Shown: piece after piece, positions 35,123-42,835 of the stretch
How positions within the stretch are numbered: the first letter of the stretch is position 1
Layout: each line of letters opens with the position of its first letter
NCBI GenBank assembly: GCA_046351555.1
Contig: JAXLYI010000011.1
Location: forward strand, 1 to 64,000
Length of the DNA: 64,000 nucleotides
Reading direction: 5' to 3'
Origin: CAISKJ01 sp046351555
GTDB taxonomy: Bacteria; Myxococcota_A; Polyangia; Polyangiales; Ga0077539
The notes under the pieces: model-generated
Told to the model about the DNA's origin: nothing
The model's input: only the letters and a program-made list of their open reading frames with translations
Database searches by the model: none
Made by a program: the position numbers and the translations under genes

Positions 35123-35491
35123 ATGATCCAGATGCGAACGATTCTCGACGTGGCCGACAACTCCGGGGCGCGGCTCGTCCAGTGCGTGAAGGTGCTCGGC
35201 GGCTCGCGCCGGCGCTACGCGTCGCTCGGCGACGTGATCGTGGTGAGCGTGAAGGAAGCGCTCCCCAACATGAAGGTGAAGAAGGGCCAGACGGCGCGGG
35301 CCGTGGTCGTGCGCACGACGCGCGAGCAGGCGCGCCCCGACGGCTCGTACGTGAAGTTCGACGGCAACTCGGCCGTGCTCATCGACAAGGAGAACGCGCC
35401 GATCGGGACGCGCATCTTCGGGCCGGTGGCGCGCGAGCTCCGCGGGAAGAACTTCATGAAGATCATCTCGCTCGCGCCGGAGGTCATCTGA
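35123..35491 (+). CDS. rplN: Ribosomal protein uL14
   Basis: A 122-residue large-subunit protein at the subunit interface, exactly the usual length. MIQMRTILDVADNSGARLVQ, VVSVKEALPNMKVKKGQ and FDGNSAVLIDKENAPIGTRIF are hallmark stretches, and the end GKNFMKIISLAPEVI is intact. A strong GAGGAGG ribosome site lies 9 nt before the ATG. Confidence 0.97.
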   Translation: MIQMRTILDVADNSGARLVQCVKVLGGSRRRYASLGDVIVVSVKEALPNMKVKKGQTARAVVVRTTREQARPDGSYVKFDGNSAVLIDKENAPIGTRIFGPVARELRGKNFMKIISLAPEVI

Positions 35492-35492
35492 C

Positions 35493-35822
35493 ATGAGCCT
35501 CGCACGGATTCACAAGGGCGATCAGGTCGTCGTCCTGTCGGGCAAGGACAAGGGGAAGAAGGGCAAGGTGCTCGAGGTCTTCCCGGAGTTCGACCGGGTG
35601 GTGGTCGAGGGCGTCAACGTTCAGAAGCGCCACACCAAGCCCACCATGCGCAACCGCGAGGGCGGGATCTTCGAGCGCGAGCGCCCGATCCACGCCTCGA
35701 AGGTGATGCCCCTCGACCCGGAGACGGGCAAGGGGACGCGGGTCAAGACCCGCGTGGAGTCGGACGGGTCGAAGACCCGCCTGGCGAAGAGCGGCAAGGA
35801 GATCCGGCACGAGTCGGTGTGA
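35493..35822 (+). CDS. rplX: Ribosomal protein uL24
   Basis: A 109-residue assembly-initiator protein with a KOW motif. IHKGDQVVVLSGKDKGKKGKV is the KOW strand, followed by VVEGVNVQKRHTKPT and GGIFERERPIHASKVM. The ATG follows the rplN stop after a single base, so translation is likely coupled. Confidence 0.95.
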   Translation: MSLARIHKGDQVVVLSGKDKGKKGKVLEVFPEFDRVVVEGVNVQKRHTKPTMRNREGGIFERERPIHASKVMPLDPETGKGTRVKTRVESDGSKTRLAKSGKEIRHESV

Positions 35823-35884
35823 GCGACGCGAGACCGTCGGCGCGATGACGGGCCGACGAAACGCGAGACGCAGAGGGATTCACG

Positions 35885-36610
35885 ATGGCGGACGATAAGA
35901 AGAACAAGGGCGCCGACGCGAAGAAGGGCGCCGGCGACAAGGGCGGCGCGAAGGGCCCCCCGGCGGGCGCGAAGCCCGCGGCGAAGGGCGGCGCTCCTGG
36001 CAAGGCGAAGAAGCCGGCGGCGGCGGCCCCCAAGGCGCCCGCGGCGGACCGTGGCCCGGAGGAGAAGCTCCCGCCGCGCCTGCGCGACAAGTACCGCAAC
36101 GAGGTGGTGCCCGCGCTGATGAAGCAGTTCAACTACTCCAACCCGATGCAGGTGCCGCGCGTGACGAAGGTCACCGTGAACATGGGCCTCGGCGAGGCGG
36201 TGTCGAACGGCAAGATCATCGAGATGGGCGTCGACCAGGTGCAGGCGATCACCGGCCAGAAGGCCGTGATCACCCGGGCCCGGAAGTCCATCGCGACCTT
36301 CAAGCTCCGCGGCGGCCTGGCCATCGGCGTGATGGTCACCCTCCGCCAGGAGCGGATGTGGGAGTTCCTCGACCGGCTCTTCACGTTCGCGCTGCCCCGC
36401 GTGCGTGACTTCAAGGGCGTCAACCCGAAGGCCTTCGACGGCCGCGGGAACTACACCCTGGGCGTCAAGGAGCAGATCATCTTCCCCGAGATCAACTACG
36501 ACACGGTGGAGAAGGTCAAGGGGCTCAACATCTCGATCACGACGACCGCGAGGAAGGACGAGGAAGGCCGCGCTCTCCTCCAGCACCTCGGGATGCCGTT
36601 CCGTACCTAG
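35885..36610 (+). CDS. rplE: Ribosomal protein uL5 with 60-residue N-terminal extension
   Basis: A 241-residue protein; the E. coli homologue has 179. The core from PPRLRDKYRNEVVPALM onward is canonical (MQVPRVTKVTVNMGLGEA, GQKAVITRARKSIATFK, FDGRGNYTLGVKEQIIFPE, ISITTTARKDEEGRALL) and would bind 5S rRNA. Residues 1-60 are a low-complexity Lys/Ala/Gly/Pro tail (KKNKGADAKKGAGDKGG and similar), probably disordered and RNA-binding. There is no alternative start near the core, and AGAGGGA precedes the used ATG, so the extension seems real. A 62-nt gap precedes it. Confidence 0.94.
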   Translation: MADDKKNKGADAKKGAGDKGGAKGPPAGAKPAAKGGAPGKAKKPAAAAPKAPAADRGPEEKLPPRLRDKYRNEVVPALMKQFNYSNPMQVPRVTKVTVNMGLGEAVSNGKIIEMGVDQVQAITGQKAVITRARKSIATFKLRGGLAIGVMVTLRQERMWEFLDRLFTFALPRVRDFKGVNPKAFDGRGNYTLGVKEQIIFPEINYDTVEKVKGLNISITTTARKDEEGRALLQHLGMPFRT

Positions 36611-36630
36611 GACTGAGTGGAGAGATCAAC

Positions 36631-36816
36631 GTGGCACGTGCCTGCGCATTCGCGAAGCTCCAAACCGCGCCGAAGTTCTCGGTGCGCCACCGTAACCGCT
36701 GCAAGGTCTGCGGTCGGGCTCGGGGGTACTACCGCAAGTTCGAACTCTGCCGGGTGTGCCTGCGCGTCTACGCGCTGCGCGGTGAGATCCCCGGCGTGAT
36801 CAAGGCGAGCTGGTGA
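36631..36816 (+). CDS. rpsN: Ribosomal protein uS14, zinc-binding type
   Basis: A 61-residue protein of the short, zinc-containing S14 type (C+). Four cysteines form the ribbon: Cys24, Cys27 (RCKVCGR) and Cys40, Cys43 (LCRVCLR). It starts with GTG, 20 nt after rplE, with AGTGGAGAGA upstream as ribosome site. Long cysteine-free S14 paralogues may exist elsewhere in such genomes; none is visible here. Confidence 0.94.
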   Translation: MARACAFAKLQTAPKFSVRHRNRCKVCGRARGYYRKFELCRVCLRVYALRGEIPGVIKASW

Positions 36817-36826
36817 GAGGTCGAAC

Positions 36827-37225
36827 ATGCTGACGGACCCCATCTCCGACATGCTGACCCGGATTCGCAACGCCGTGATGGCGCGCCACGACCGCGTGGT
36901 GCTCCCCGGCTCGCGCCTCAAGCGCGCGGTGGCGGACATCCTGGTGAACGAGGGCTACGTCGCCTCCGTGGCGAACGACCCCGGCGACGACGGGCGCGAG
37001 CACATCACGCTCGTGCTGAAGTACGGCCGCGACCGCGCGCCGGCCATCGAGGGGCTGCGCCGCGTCTCGCGCCCCGGCCGGCGGGTGTACGTGGCCTGCA
37101 AGGACATCGCGAAGGTCCGCCAGGGCCTCGGGATCTCCGTGCTGAGCACCTCCCGCGGCGTGATGAGCGACCGCGACGCGCGCCGCCAGAACCTCGGCGG
37201 CGAGCTGCTCTGCGAAGTGTGGTGA
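36827..37225 (+). CDS. rpsH: Ribosomal protein uS8
   Basis: A 132-residue primary 16S rRNA-binding protein. DPISDMLTRIRNAVMARHDRV is the N-terminal signature, and the C-terminal GISVLSTSRGVMSDRDAR (the STS.G motif) is intact. In E. coli S8 also represses the spc operon by binding rplE mRNA; I could not identify a matching stem here. 10 nt after rpsN. Confidence 0.96.
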   Translation: MLTDPISDMLTRIRNAVMARHDRVVLPGSRLKRAVADILVNEGYVASVANDPGDDGREHITLVLKYGRDRAPAIEGLRRVSRPGRRVYVACKDIAKVRQGLGISVLSTSRGVMSDRDARRQNLGGELLCEVW

Positions 37226-37235
37226 GGAGAGAGCC

Positions 37236-37838
37236 ATGTCACGCATCGGAAAGCGTCCAGTCGAACTGCCGAAGGGCGTCACCGTCACCGCGGGCGCCGA
37301 CTTCTTCGAGGTCAAGGGCCCGAAGGGCACCGTGCGCCGCGCGCTCCCGGCGGACGTCCAGGTCGCCGTCAAGGACGGCAAGGCCAACGTCACGGCGAAG
37401 GCCGAGGTGTCCACCGACGTCGCGTCGCGGATCACCGGCACCGTGCGCTCGCACCTCGCCAACGCCGTCGCCGGCGTGGACAAGGGCTACGAGCAGGCGC
37501 TGAAGCTCGAGGGCACCGGCTACAAGGTCGAGGAGCTCAAGGGTCAGCGGCTCACGCTCACCCTCGGGCTCTCGCACAAGGTCGTCTACGAGGTGCCGAA
37601 GGCGGTCGCCGTGAAGGTGACCCCCGACAGCAAGCAGACGGTCCTCTGGTTCGAGACGGCCGACAAGGACGTGCTCGGCCAGGTGGTCGCGCAGCTCCAG
37701 TCGTACCGGCCCCCGGAGCCCTACAAGGGCAAGGGCGTGCGGCTGGTGGTGATGAATGAGAAGGCCAAGACCGCGCAGCCCGAGCTGGTGAAGATCGTCC
37801 AGAAGGCGGGCAAGGCCGGCAAGGGCGGGAAGAAGTAG
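37236..37838 (+). CDS. rplF: Ribosomal protein uL6
   Basis: A 200-residue protein with the duplicated L6 fold near the sarcin-ricin loop. MSRIGKRPVELPKGVTV and the signature GKGVR preceded by RPPEPYKGKG are present. About 20 residues longer than usual owing to a C-terminal basic tail (ELVKIVQKAGKAGKGGKK). 10 nt after rpsH. Confidence 0.96.
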   Translation: MSRIGKRPVELPKGVTVTAGADFFEVKGPKGTVRRALPADVQVAVKDGKANVTAKAEVSTDVASRITGTVRSHLANAVAGVDKGYEQALKLEGTGYKVEELKGQRLTLTLGLSHKVVYEVPKAVAVKVTPDSKQTVLWFETADKDVLGQVVAQLQSYRPPEPYKGKGVRLVVMNEKAKTAQPELVKIVQKAGKAGKGGKK

Positions 37839-37849
37839 AGGCCGGGACC

Positions 37850-38215
37850 ATGAGCAACAAGACCGACACCCGCCTCCGGCGGAAGTACCGGATCCGCGCG
37901 AAGATCCACGGCACGGCCGAGCGCCCGCGGCTCTCGGTGTTCCGCTCTTCGAAGCACATCTACGCGCAGGTGATCAACGACGACACGGGCGAGACGCTCG
38001 CGTTCGCCGGGACGCTCTCGAAGGACGTCCGCGACGCGCTCGGCGACGTCCGCAAGCTCGACCAGGCCCGCAAGGTGGGCGAGGCGATCGCGAAGGCGTG
38101 CGCCGCGAAGGGCATCACGCAGGTGGTGTTCGACCGCAACGGGTACGTCTACCAGGCCCTGAACCGGGTCGGCGTGCTCGCCGACGCCGCCCGCAAGGCC
38201 GGCCTGAGCTTCTGA
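37850..38215 (+). CDS. rplR: Ribosomal protein uL18
   Basis: A 121-residue 5S rRNA-binding protein of normal length. TRLRRKYRIRAKIHGTAERPRL is the basic RNA-binding N-terminus; SVFRSSKHIYAQVINDD and VVFDRNGYVYQALNRVGVLAD are family signatures. 11 nt after rplF. Confidence 0.95.
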   Translation: MSNKTDTRLRRKYRIRAKIHGTAERPRLSVFRSSKHIYAQVINDDTGETLAFAGTLSKDVRDALGDVRKLDQARKVGEAIAKACAAKGITQVVFDRNGYVYQALNRVGVLADAARKAGLSF

Positions 38216-38228
38216 GGGAGAACGAGCG

Positions 38229-38768
38229 ATGACGATGGACATCAACGCGACCCACGAGCCCGAGGAGAAGGAGCGGGTCGTCCACATCAACCGCGTGGCC
38301 AAGGTGGTCAAGGGCGGGCGCCGGTTCTCCTTCTCGGCCCTGGTGGTGGTCGGCGACGGCCGCGGGCGCGTGGGCGTCGGCCTGGGCAAGGCCAACGAGG
38401 TGCCCGAGGCGATCCGCAAGGGCAACGACCAGGCGCGGAAGAACATGTTCACCGTGCCCCTCGTCGGCGGGACGATCCCCCACGAGGTGCTCGGGCACTA
38501 CGGCGCGGGCCGCGTGATGCTCCGCCCGGCCTCGCCGGGCACGGGCGTCATCGCCGGCGGCGCGGTGCGCGCGGTGGTGGAGAGCGCGGGCATCCGCGAC
38601 ATCCTCACCAAGAGCCTCGGCAGCCGCAACCCGCACAACGCGGTCAAGGCCGTGGTGACGGCGCTCCGCTCGCTCCGCGACGTCCAGGGGACGGCGGCGA
38701 AGCGCGGCCGCCGGCCCGAAGAGGTCGTCGACGCCCCGGCGACGGGCGCGCCGGCGGCGCAGGCGTGA
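38229..38768 (+). CDS. rpsE: Ribosomal protein uS5
   Basis: A 179-residue small-subunit protein important for decoding accuracy. VVHINRVAKVVKGGRRFSFSA, VVVGDGRGRVGVGLGKANEV and the C-terminal SLGSRNPHNAVKAVVTAL are canonical. The tail (PEEVVDAPATGAPAAQA) is Ala/Pro-rich. 13 nt after rplR. Confidence 0.96.
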   Translation: MTMDINATHEPEEKERVVHINRVAKVVKGGRRFSFSALVVVGDGRGRVGVGLGKANEVPEAIRKGNDQARKNMFTVPLVGGTIPHEVLGHYGAGRVMLRPASPGTGVIAGGAVRAVVESAGIRDILTKSLGSRNPHNAVKAVVTALRSLRDVQGTAAKRGRRPEEVVDAPATGAPAAQA

Positions 38769-38782
38769 AGGAGTCCGCGGTC

Positions 38783-38974
38783 ATGGCGAAGGCGAAGCTC
38801 CGCGTCGTGCAGCACCGGTCGACCATCGGTGAGCAGCACCAGTTCGAGAAGACGATCCACGGCCTCGGTCTCCGGGGCCCGCACTCGGAGGTCGTGGTGG
38901 ACAACACCCCGTCGTTCCGGGGCATGGTCAAGAAGGTTCTCCACCTCGTCTCCGTGGAGGAGATCGATGGCTAA
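38783..38974 (+). CDS. rpmD: Ribosomal protein uL30
   Basis: A 63-residue small protein. KLRVVQHRSTIGEQHQFEKTI, then GLRGPHSEVVVDNTPSFRGM, the second being the conserved L30 turn, identify it. The start MAKAKL has AAGGAG 11 nt upstream. Its 3' end overlaps rplO by 8 nt, an unusual extent for this cluster. Confidence 0.93.
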   Translation: MAKAKLRVVQHRSTIGEQHQFEKTIHGLGLRGPHSEVVVDNTPSFRGMVKKVLHLVSVEEIDG

Positions 38975-39434
38975 CGTGCTCAGCAACCTGCACCCGCCGG
39001 TGGGTGCGGTCAGGAACAAGACCCGCAAGGGTCGCGGCGTCGGCTCGGGCCTCGGCAAGACCGCGGGCAAGGGGCAGAAGGGCCAGAAGGCCCGGCACGC
39101 CGGCAACTTCTCGAAGATGGCGTTCCAGGGCGGCCAGACGCCGATCCAGCGCCGCCTCCCGAAGCGCGGCTTCCGCAACCCCTTCCCCACGGACACGGTG
39201 TCGGTCAACGTGTCGTCGCTGGAGAAGAAGTTCGAAGCTGGCGCCACGGTGGACTTCGAGGCCCTCGTGAAGTCGGGTCTGGTCGACAAGGGCGCCACCC
39301 GCGTGAAGGTCCTCGGCGACGGCGACCTCACCCGCAAGCTCACGCTCAAGGTCCACGCGATCTCGGCCGGCGCCAAGGCCAAGGTCGAGGCCGCCGGCGG
39401 CTCGGTCGAACTGGTCGGAGGCACCGAGGCGTAG
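38967..39434 (+). CDS. rplO: Ribosomal protein uL15
   Basis: A 155-residue late-assembly large-subunit protein. The glycine-rich basic N-terminus (TRKGRGVGSGLGKTAGKGQKG) and FQGGQTPIQRRLPKRGFRNP are hallmark sequences; the C-terminal VKVHAISAGAKAKVEAAGGS fits. It starts inside rpmD (8-nt overlap), with GGAGGAG just upstream acting as ribosome site within rpmD. Confidence 0.95.
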   Translation: MANVLSNLHPPVGAVRNKTRKGRGVGSGLGKTAGKGQKGQKARHAGNFSKMAFQGGQTPIQRRLPKRGFRNPFPTDTVSVNVSSLEKKFEAGATVDFEALVKSGLVDKGATRVKVLGDGDLTRKLTLKVHAISAGAKAKVEAAGGSVELVGGTEA

Positions 39435-39470
39435 GGAACGAAGCCGCCGCCCCGCGGGTATTGAGGTGGA

Positions 39471-39490
39471 CGTGACGGTGATTTGTCACG
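39471..39490. promoter_or_regulatory. Short inverted repeat in the rplO-secY gap
   Basis: CGTGAC and GTCACG form perfect 6-bp arms around an 8-nt centre in the 124-nt gap before secY, the longest gap inside the ribosomal cluster. It could be an operator or a weak hairpin that adjusts secY expression relative to the ribosomal genes. A TTGTCA hexamer overlaps its right arm, but no -10 element lies at proper distance. Role unknown. Confidence 0.3.
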
Positions 39491-39558
39491 GACCCCCCTC
39501 CCTACCCGCCGCCCACCTGTGTTAAGGGGCGGCGCCTCCCCTCCCGAGGAACCACCGG

Positions 39559-40884
39559 ATGGCTACCAGCGCGCTCGCCAACATCGCCAGGATCCCTGAG
39601 CTCCGTCGCCGGATGCTCTTTACCCTGGGCATGCTCGCGGTCTACCGCGTGGGGGTCTTCGTGACCGTCCCCGGGGCCGACCGCAAGGCCATGCAGGAGT
39701 TCGTGGGGCAGGACAACAGCAACTCCCTGCTCAACTTCTTCAACCTGATGTCGGGCGGCGCGCTCGAGCAGGTGTCGATCTTCGCCCTCGGCGTGATGCC
39801 GTACGTCTCGGCCTCCATCATCCTCCAGCTCCTCACGTCGGTGTTCAAGCCGCTCGAGGAGCTCCGCAAGGAGGGGGAGATGGGCCAGCGGAAGATCAAC
39901 CAGTACACCCGCTACGCCACCATCGCCCTCGCGCTCGTGCAGGGCTTCTCGATCTCGCTCTACCTCGAGGGCCGCCAGACGAGCGACCTCGTGTCCGTCG
40001 TGCGCGACCCGGGCTGGGGCTTCCGCCTCATGGCCATGCTCACCCTCGCCACCGGCACCGCCTTCATCATGTGGCTGGGCGAGCAGATCACCGAGCGCGG
40101 CATCGGCAACGGCATCTCGATGATCATCTTCGCGGGCATCGTCGCGGACTTCCCGTCGAGCATCGCGCAGACCTGGCAGTTCGCGGGCACCGGGCAGATC
40201 CAGCCCACCTCGCTGCTCATCGCCGCGGTGATCACCATCGGCTCGGTGATGGCGATCGTGTTCTTCGAGCGCGGCCAGCGCCGGATCCCGATCGAGTACT
40301 CGCGGCGCATCATCGGGCGGAAGATGTACGGCGGCCAGCGGACCCACCTCCCGCTGCGCGTCAACTCGTCGGGCGTGATCCCCCCGATCTTCGCGTCGAC
40401 CATGCTCGCGCTGCCCGCGACACTTGCGGGGCTGCACGTGCCCTACATGGACGTGGCGCGCGACCACCTCGGCCGCGGCGACTGGATCTACACCACCATC
40501 TTCGTCCTGCTGACCGTGTTCTTCTGCTACTTCTACACGGCGGTCACCTTCCCCCCCGTGGACGTGGCCGACAACCTGAAGAAGCAGGGGGCCTTCATCC
40601 CCAACATCCGCCCGGGCAAGCCCACGGCGGACTACATCGAAAAGGTGCTGATGCGCATCACCTTCGCCGGGGCGCTCTACGTGGCCCTGGTGTGCGTGAT
40701 GCCCGACTTCATGCGGCAGTACCTGAAGATCCCGTTCCAGTTCGGCGGGACGTCCATCATGATCGTGGTGGGCGTGGCGCTCGACACGGCCAACCAGATC
40801 GAGTCGTACCTGATCTCCCGCCACTACGAGGGCTTCGCCGGCCCCGAGGGCCCGCGGATCCAGGGCCGGAGGGCGACGGCGTGA
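39559..40884 (+). CDS. secY: Preprotein translocase subunit SecY
   Basis: A 441-residue, ten-helix membrane channel of the Sec translocon. RRRMLFTLGMLAVYRVGVFV is helix 1; NLMSGGALEQVSIFALGVMPYVSASIILQLL the plug and helix 2 region; GIGNGISMIIFAGIV, RRIPIEYSRRIIGRKMYGGQ (cytosolic loop that contacts SecA and ribosome) and YVALVCVMPDF are all as expected. Ribosome site GAGGAA. The adk start overlaps its stop as GTGA, so the two are coupled. Confidence 0.97.
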   Translation: MATSALANIARIPELRRRMLFTLGMLAVYRVGVFVTVPGADRKAMQEFVGQDNSNSLLNFFNLMSGGALEQVSIFALGVMPYVSASIILQLLTSVFKPLEELRKEGEMGQRKINQYTRYATIALALVQGFSISLYLEGRQTSDLVSVVRDPGWGFRLMAMLTLATGTAFIMWLGEQITERGIGNGISMIIFAGIVADFPSSIAQTWQFAGTGQIQPTSLLIAAVITIGSVMAIVFFERGQRRIPIEYSRRIIGRKMYGGQRTHLPLRVNSSGVIPPIFASTMLALPATLAGLHVPYMDVARDHLGRGDWIYTTIFVLLTVFFCYFYTAVTFPPVDVADNLKKQGAFIPNIRPGKPTADYIEKVLMRITFAGALYVALVCVMPDFMRQYLKIPFQFGGTSIMIVVGVALDTANQIESYLISRHYEGFAGPEGPRIQGRRATA

Positions 40885-41528
40885 AGAACCTCATCTTCAT
40901 CGGCCCGCCGGGGGCCGGCAAGGGGACCCAGGCGCAGCGCCTCTGCGCGAAGCTCGGGGTGCCGCAGGTGTCGACGGGCGACATGCTCCGCGCGGCGCGC
41001 AAGGCCGGCACCGAGCTCGGTCGCAAGGCCGACGAGTTCATGGCCAAGGGCCTGCTGGTGCCCGACGAGGTGGTGATCGGCCTCGTGCAGGAGCGCCTCG
41101 GCGCGGACGACGCGCAGGGCGGCTTCGTGCTCGACGGCTTCCCGCGCACGGTGAACCAGGCCGAGGCCCTCGACCGGATGCTCCAGAAGATGGGGCGGCG
41201 GATTGATCACGTCGTGCTGCTGGAGGTCCCCGACGAGCTCATCGTCGAGCGGATCACCGGTCGCCGGGTCGGAGAGACCTCTGGACGGATCTTTCATCTC
41301 AAGTATGATCCGCCCCCCTCGCCCGACCGCGGCGAGAACGGCGAGCGACTCCTTCAGCGGGCGGACGACCGCGAAGACGTTGTTCGGCCGAGGCTGACGG
41401 AGTACGCCGCGATGACCGCGCCGCTGGTGGCGTGGTACTCGAACAAGGGCCTGCTCCGGCGAGTGGACGGTGTCGGCGCCCTCGACGAGGTGACCGCCGC
41501 GCTGTTTCGGGCGATCGGAGCGAGCTGA
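40881..41528 (+). CDS. adk: Adenylate kinase
   Basis: A 215-residue enzyme converting ATP plus AMP to two ADP. The P-loop is IGPPGAGKGTQAQ (about 7-19), STGDMLRAA the AMP-binding loop, and GFVLDGFPRTVNQAEAL the conserved centre. It is the long-lid form (RRVGETSGRIFHLKYDPPPS), without the four cysteines that bind zinc in Gram-positive lids. GTG start, overlapping secY. Normally map follows adk in this cluster; here infA follows directly. Confidence 0.96.
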   Translation: MKNLIFIGPPGAGKGTQAQRLCAKLGVPQVSTGDMLRAARKAGTELGRKADEFMAKGLLVPDEVVIGLVQERLGADDAQGGFVLDGFPRTVNQAEALDRMLQKMGRRIDHVVLLEVPDELIVERITGRRVGETSGRIFHLKYDPPPSPDRGENGERLLQRADDREDVVRPRLTEYAAMTAPLVAWYSNKGLLRRVDGVGALDEVTAALFRAIGAS

Positions 41529-41534
41529 GGGTTC

Positions 41535-41786
41535 ATGGCGAGGAGACGATTCGAGAGCGGGCCGCGGGAGCCCAAGAGCGACAAGCTCGAGTTCGAGGGC
41601 AAGGTGCTCGAGGCTCTGCCCAACGCCATGTTCCGCGTGAAGTGTGACAACGGCCTCGACGTGCTCGCGACGATCTCGGGCAGGATGCGGCAGTACTACA
41701 TCCGCATCCTCCCGGGCGACAAGGTGACCGTCGAGGTGTCCCCGTACGACCCTTCGAAGGGCCGGATCACGTACCGGCACAAGTGA
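41535..41786 (+). CDS. infA: Translation initiation factor IF-1
   Basis: An 83-residue OB-fold factor that blocks the ribosomal A site during initiation. EFEGKVLEALPNAMFRVKCDNG, LATISGRMRQYYIRILPGDKVTVE and DPSKGRITYRHK match IF-1. Two departures: a basic N-terminal extension of about ten residues (ARRRFESGPREPKSDK), and LAT-ISGRMRQYY in place of the common LAHISGKMRKNY. 6 nt after adk. Confidence 0.95.
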   Translation: MARRRFESGPREPKSDKLEFEGKVLEALPNAMFRVKCDNGLDVLATISGRMRQYYIRILPGDKVTVEVSPYDPSKGRITYRHK

Positions 41787-41831
41787 CACGAGGTACCGCG
41801 CCGCGAAGCGGCGCTTACGGTGAGTGAGAAG

Positions 41832-41945
41832 ATGAAGGTCCGCCCGTCGGTGAAGAAGATCTGCGACAAGTGCAAGGTGGTCCGCCGCAAGAACGTCGTG
41901 CGCATCATCTGTGAGAACCCCCGCCACAAGCAGCGTCAGGGATAA
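41832..41945 (+). CDS. rpmJ: Ribosomal protein bL36
   Basis: A 37-residue protein, too short for many gene finders. MKVRPSVKKICDKCKVV and RIICENPRHKQRQG give the complete zinc site Cys11, Cys14, Cys27, His32, so this is the zinc-binding (C+) form. It lies between infA and rpsM, as in most bacteria. Confidence 0.96.
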   Translation: MKVRPSVKKICDKCKVVRRKNVVRIICENPRHKQRQG

Positions 41946-41951
41946 CGAGTC

Positions 41952-42338
41952 ATGGCACGCATTTCCGGCGTCGACCTCCCGGGTCGCAAGCACATCCACA
42001 TCGCCCTCCGCTACCTCTACGGCATCGGCGCGACGCGCGCCGTGGAGATCTGCGAGAAGGCGAACATCCCGCTCGACAAGAAGGCCCAGGACCTCAACGA
42101 GTCCGACATCCGCCGCATCCGCGAGGTGATCGACGCGGGGGACTTCAAGGTCGAGGGCGACCTGCGCCGCGAGGTGCAGCTCAACATCAAGCGCCTGATG
42201 GACCTCGGGTGCTACCGCGGGCTCCGCCACCGCAAGGGCCTGCCGGCCCGCGGGCAGCGGACGCACACCAACGCGCGCACCCGCAAGGGCCCGCGCAAGG
42301 GCCTGGCCGTCGCGCGCCCCGCGCCGGCGAAGAAGTGA
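41952..42338 (+). CDS. rpsM: Ribosomal protein uS13
   Basis: A 128-residue small-subunit head protein contacting P-site tRNA and L5. ARISGVDLPGRKHIHIALRYLYGIG and the C-terminal GLPARGQRTHTNARTRKGPRKG are signatures. Six nt after rpmJ; a 41-nt gap to rpsK follows. Confidence 0.97.
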   Translation: MARISGVDLPGRKHIHIALRYLYGIGATRAVEICEKANIPLDKKAQDLNESDIRRIREVIDAGDFKVEGDLRREVQLNIKRLMDLGCYRGLRHRKGLPARGQRTHTNARTRKGPRKGLAVARPAPAKK

Positions 42339-42379
42339 CACTCGCCGCGCTGCGACGACAGGGATAGCCGAGGATTACG

Positions 42380-42802
42380 ATGGCGAAGGCTCAGACGACG
42401 ACGACGACTGCCGCGGCGAAGGCCGGGGGCAAGACGAAGAAGAAGACCCGGAAGAACGTGCCGAAGGGCGTCTGCCACATCCAGGCGACGTTCAACAACA
42501 CGATCGTCACGATCGCCGACCTCTACGGCAACACCGTGGCGTGGTCGTCGTCGGGCTCGCGCGGCTTCAAGGGCTCGCGCAAGAGCACGCCCTTCGCCGC
42601 GCAGGTGGCCGCGGAGGACGCCGCGCGCAAGGCGGCCGAGCACGGGATGCGGGAGATCGCGGTGTTCATCAAGGGCCCGGGGTCGGGCCGCGAGAGCGCG
42701 CTGCGGGCCCTCACCACGGCGGGCTTCCGCATCACCCTGATCCGCGACGTGACGCCGATCCCGCACAACGGGTGCCGTCCGCCCAAGCGCCGCCGCGTGT
42801 GA
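42380..42802 (+). CDS. rpsK: Ribosomal protein uS11
   Basis: A 140-residue platform protein near the mRNA exit. GVCHIQATFNNTIVTIADLYG, SSGSRGFKGSRKSTPFAAQ and the end RDVTPIPHNGCRPPKRRRV are canonical. The first ~25 residues (threonine/alanine then lysine-rich) are slightly longer than usual. Confidence 0.97.
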   Translation: MAKAQTTTTTAAAKAGGKTKKKTRKNVPKGVCHIQATFNNTIVTIADLYGNTVAWSSSGSRGFKGSRKSTPFAAQVAAEDAARKAAEHGMREIAVFIKGPGSGRESALRALTTAGFRITLIRDVTPIPHNGCRPPKRRRV

Positions 42803-42835
42803 CCGCTACCTGAGAGATATCGGAGAAGACATTCC

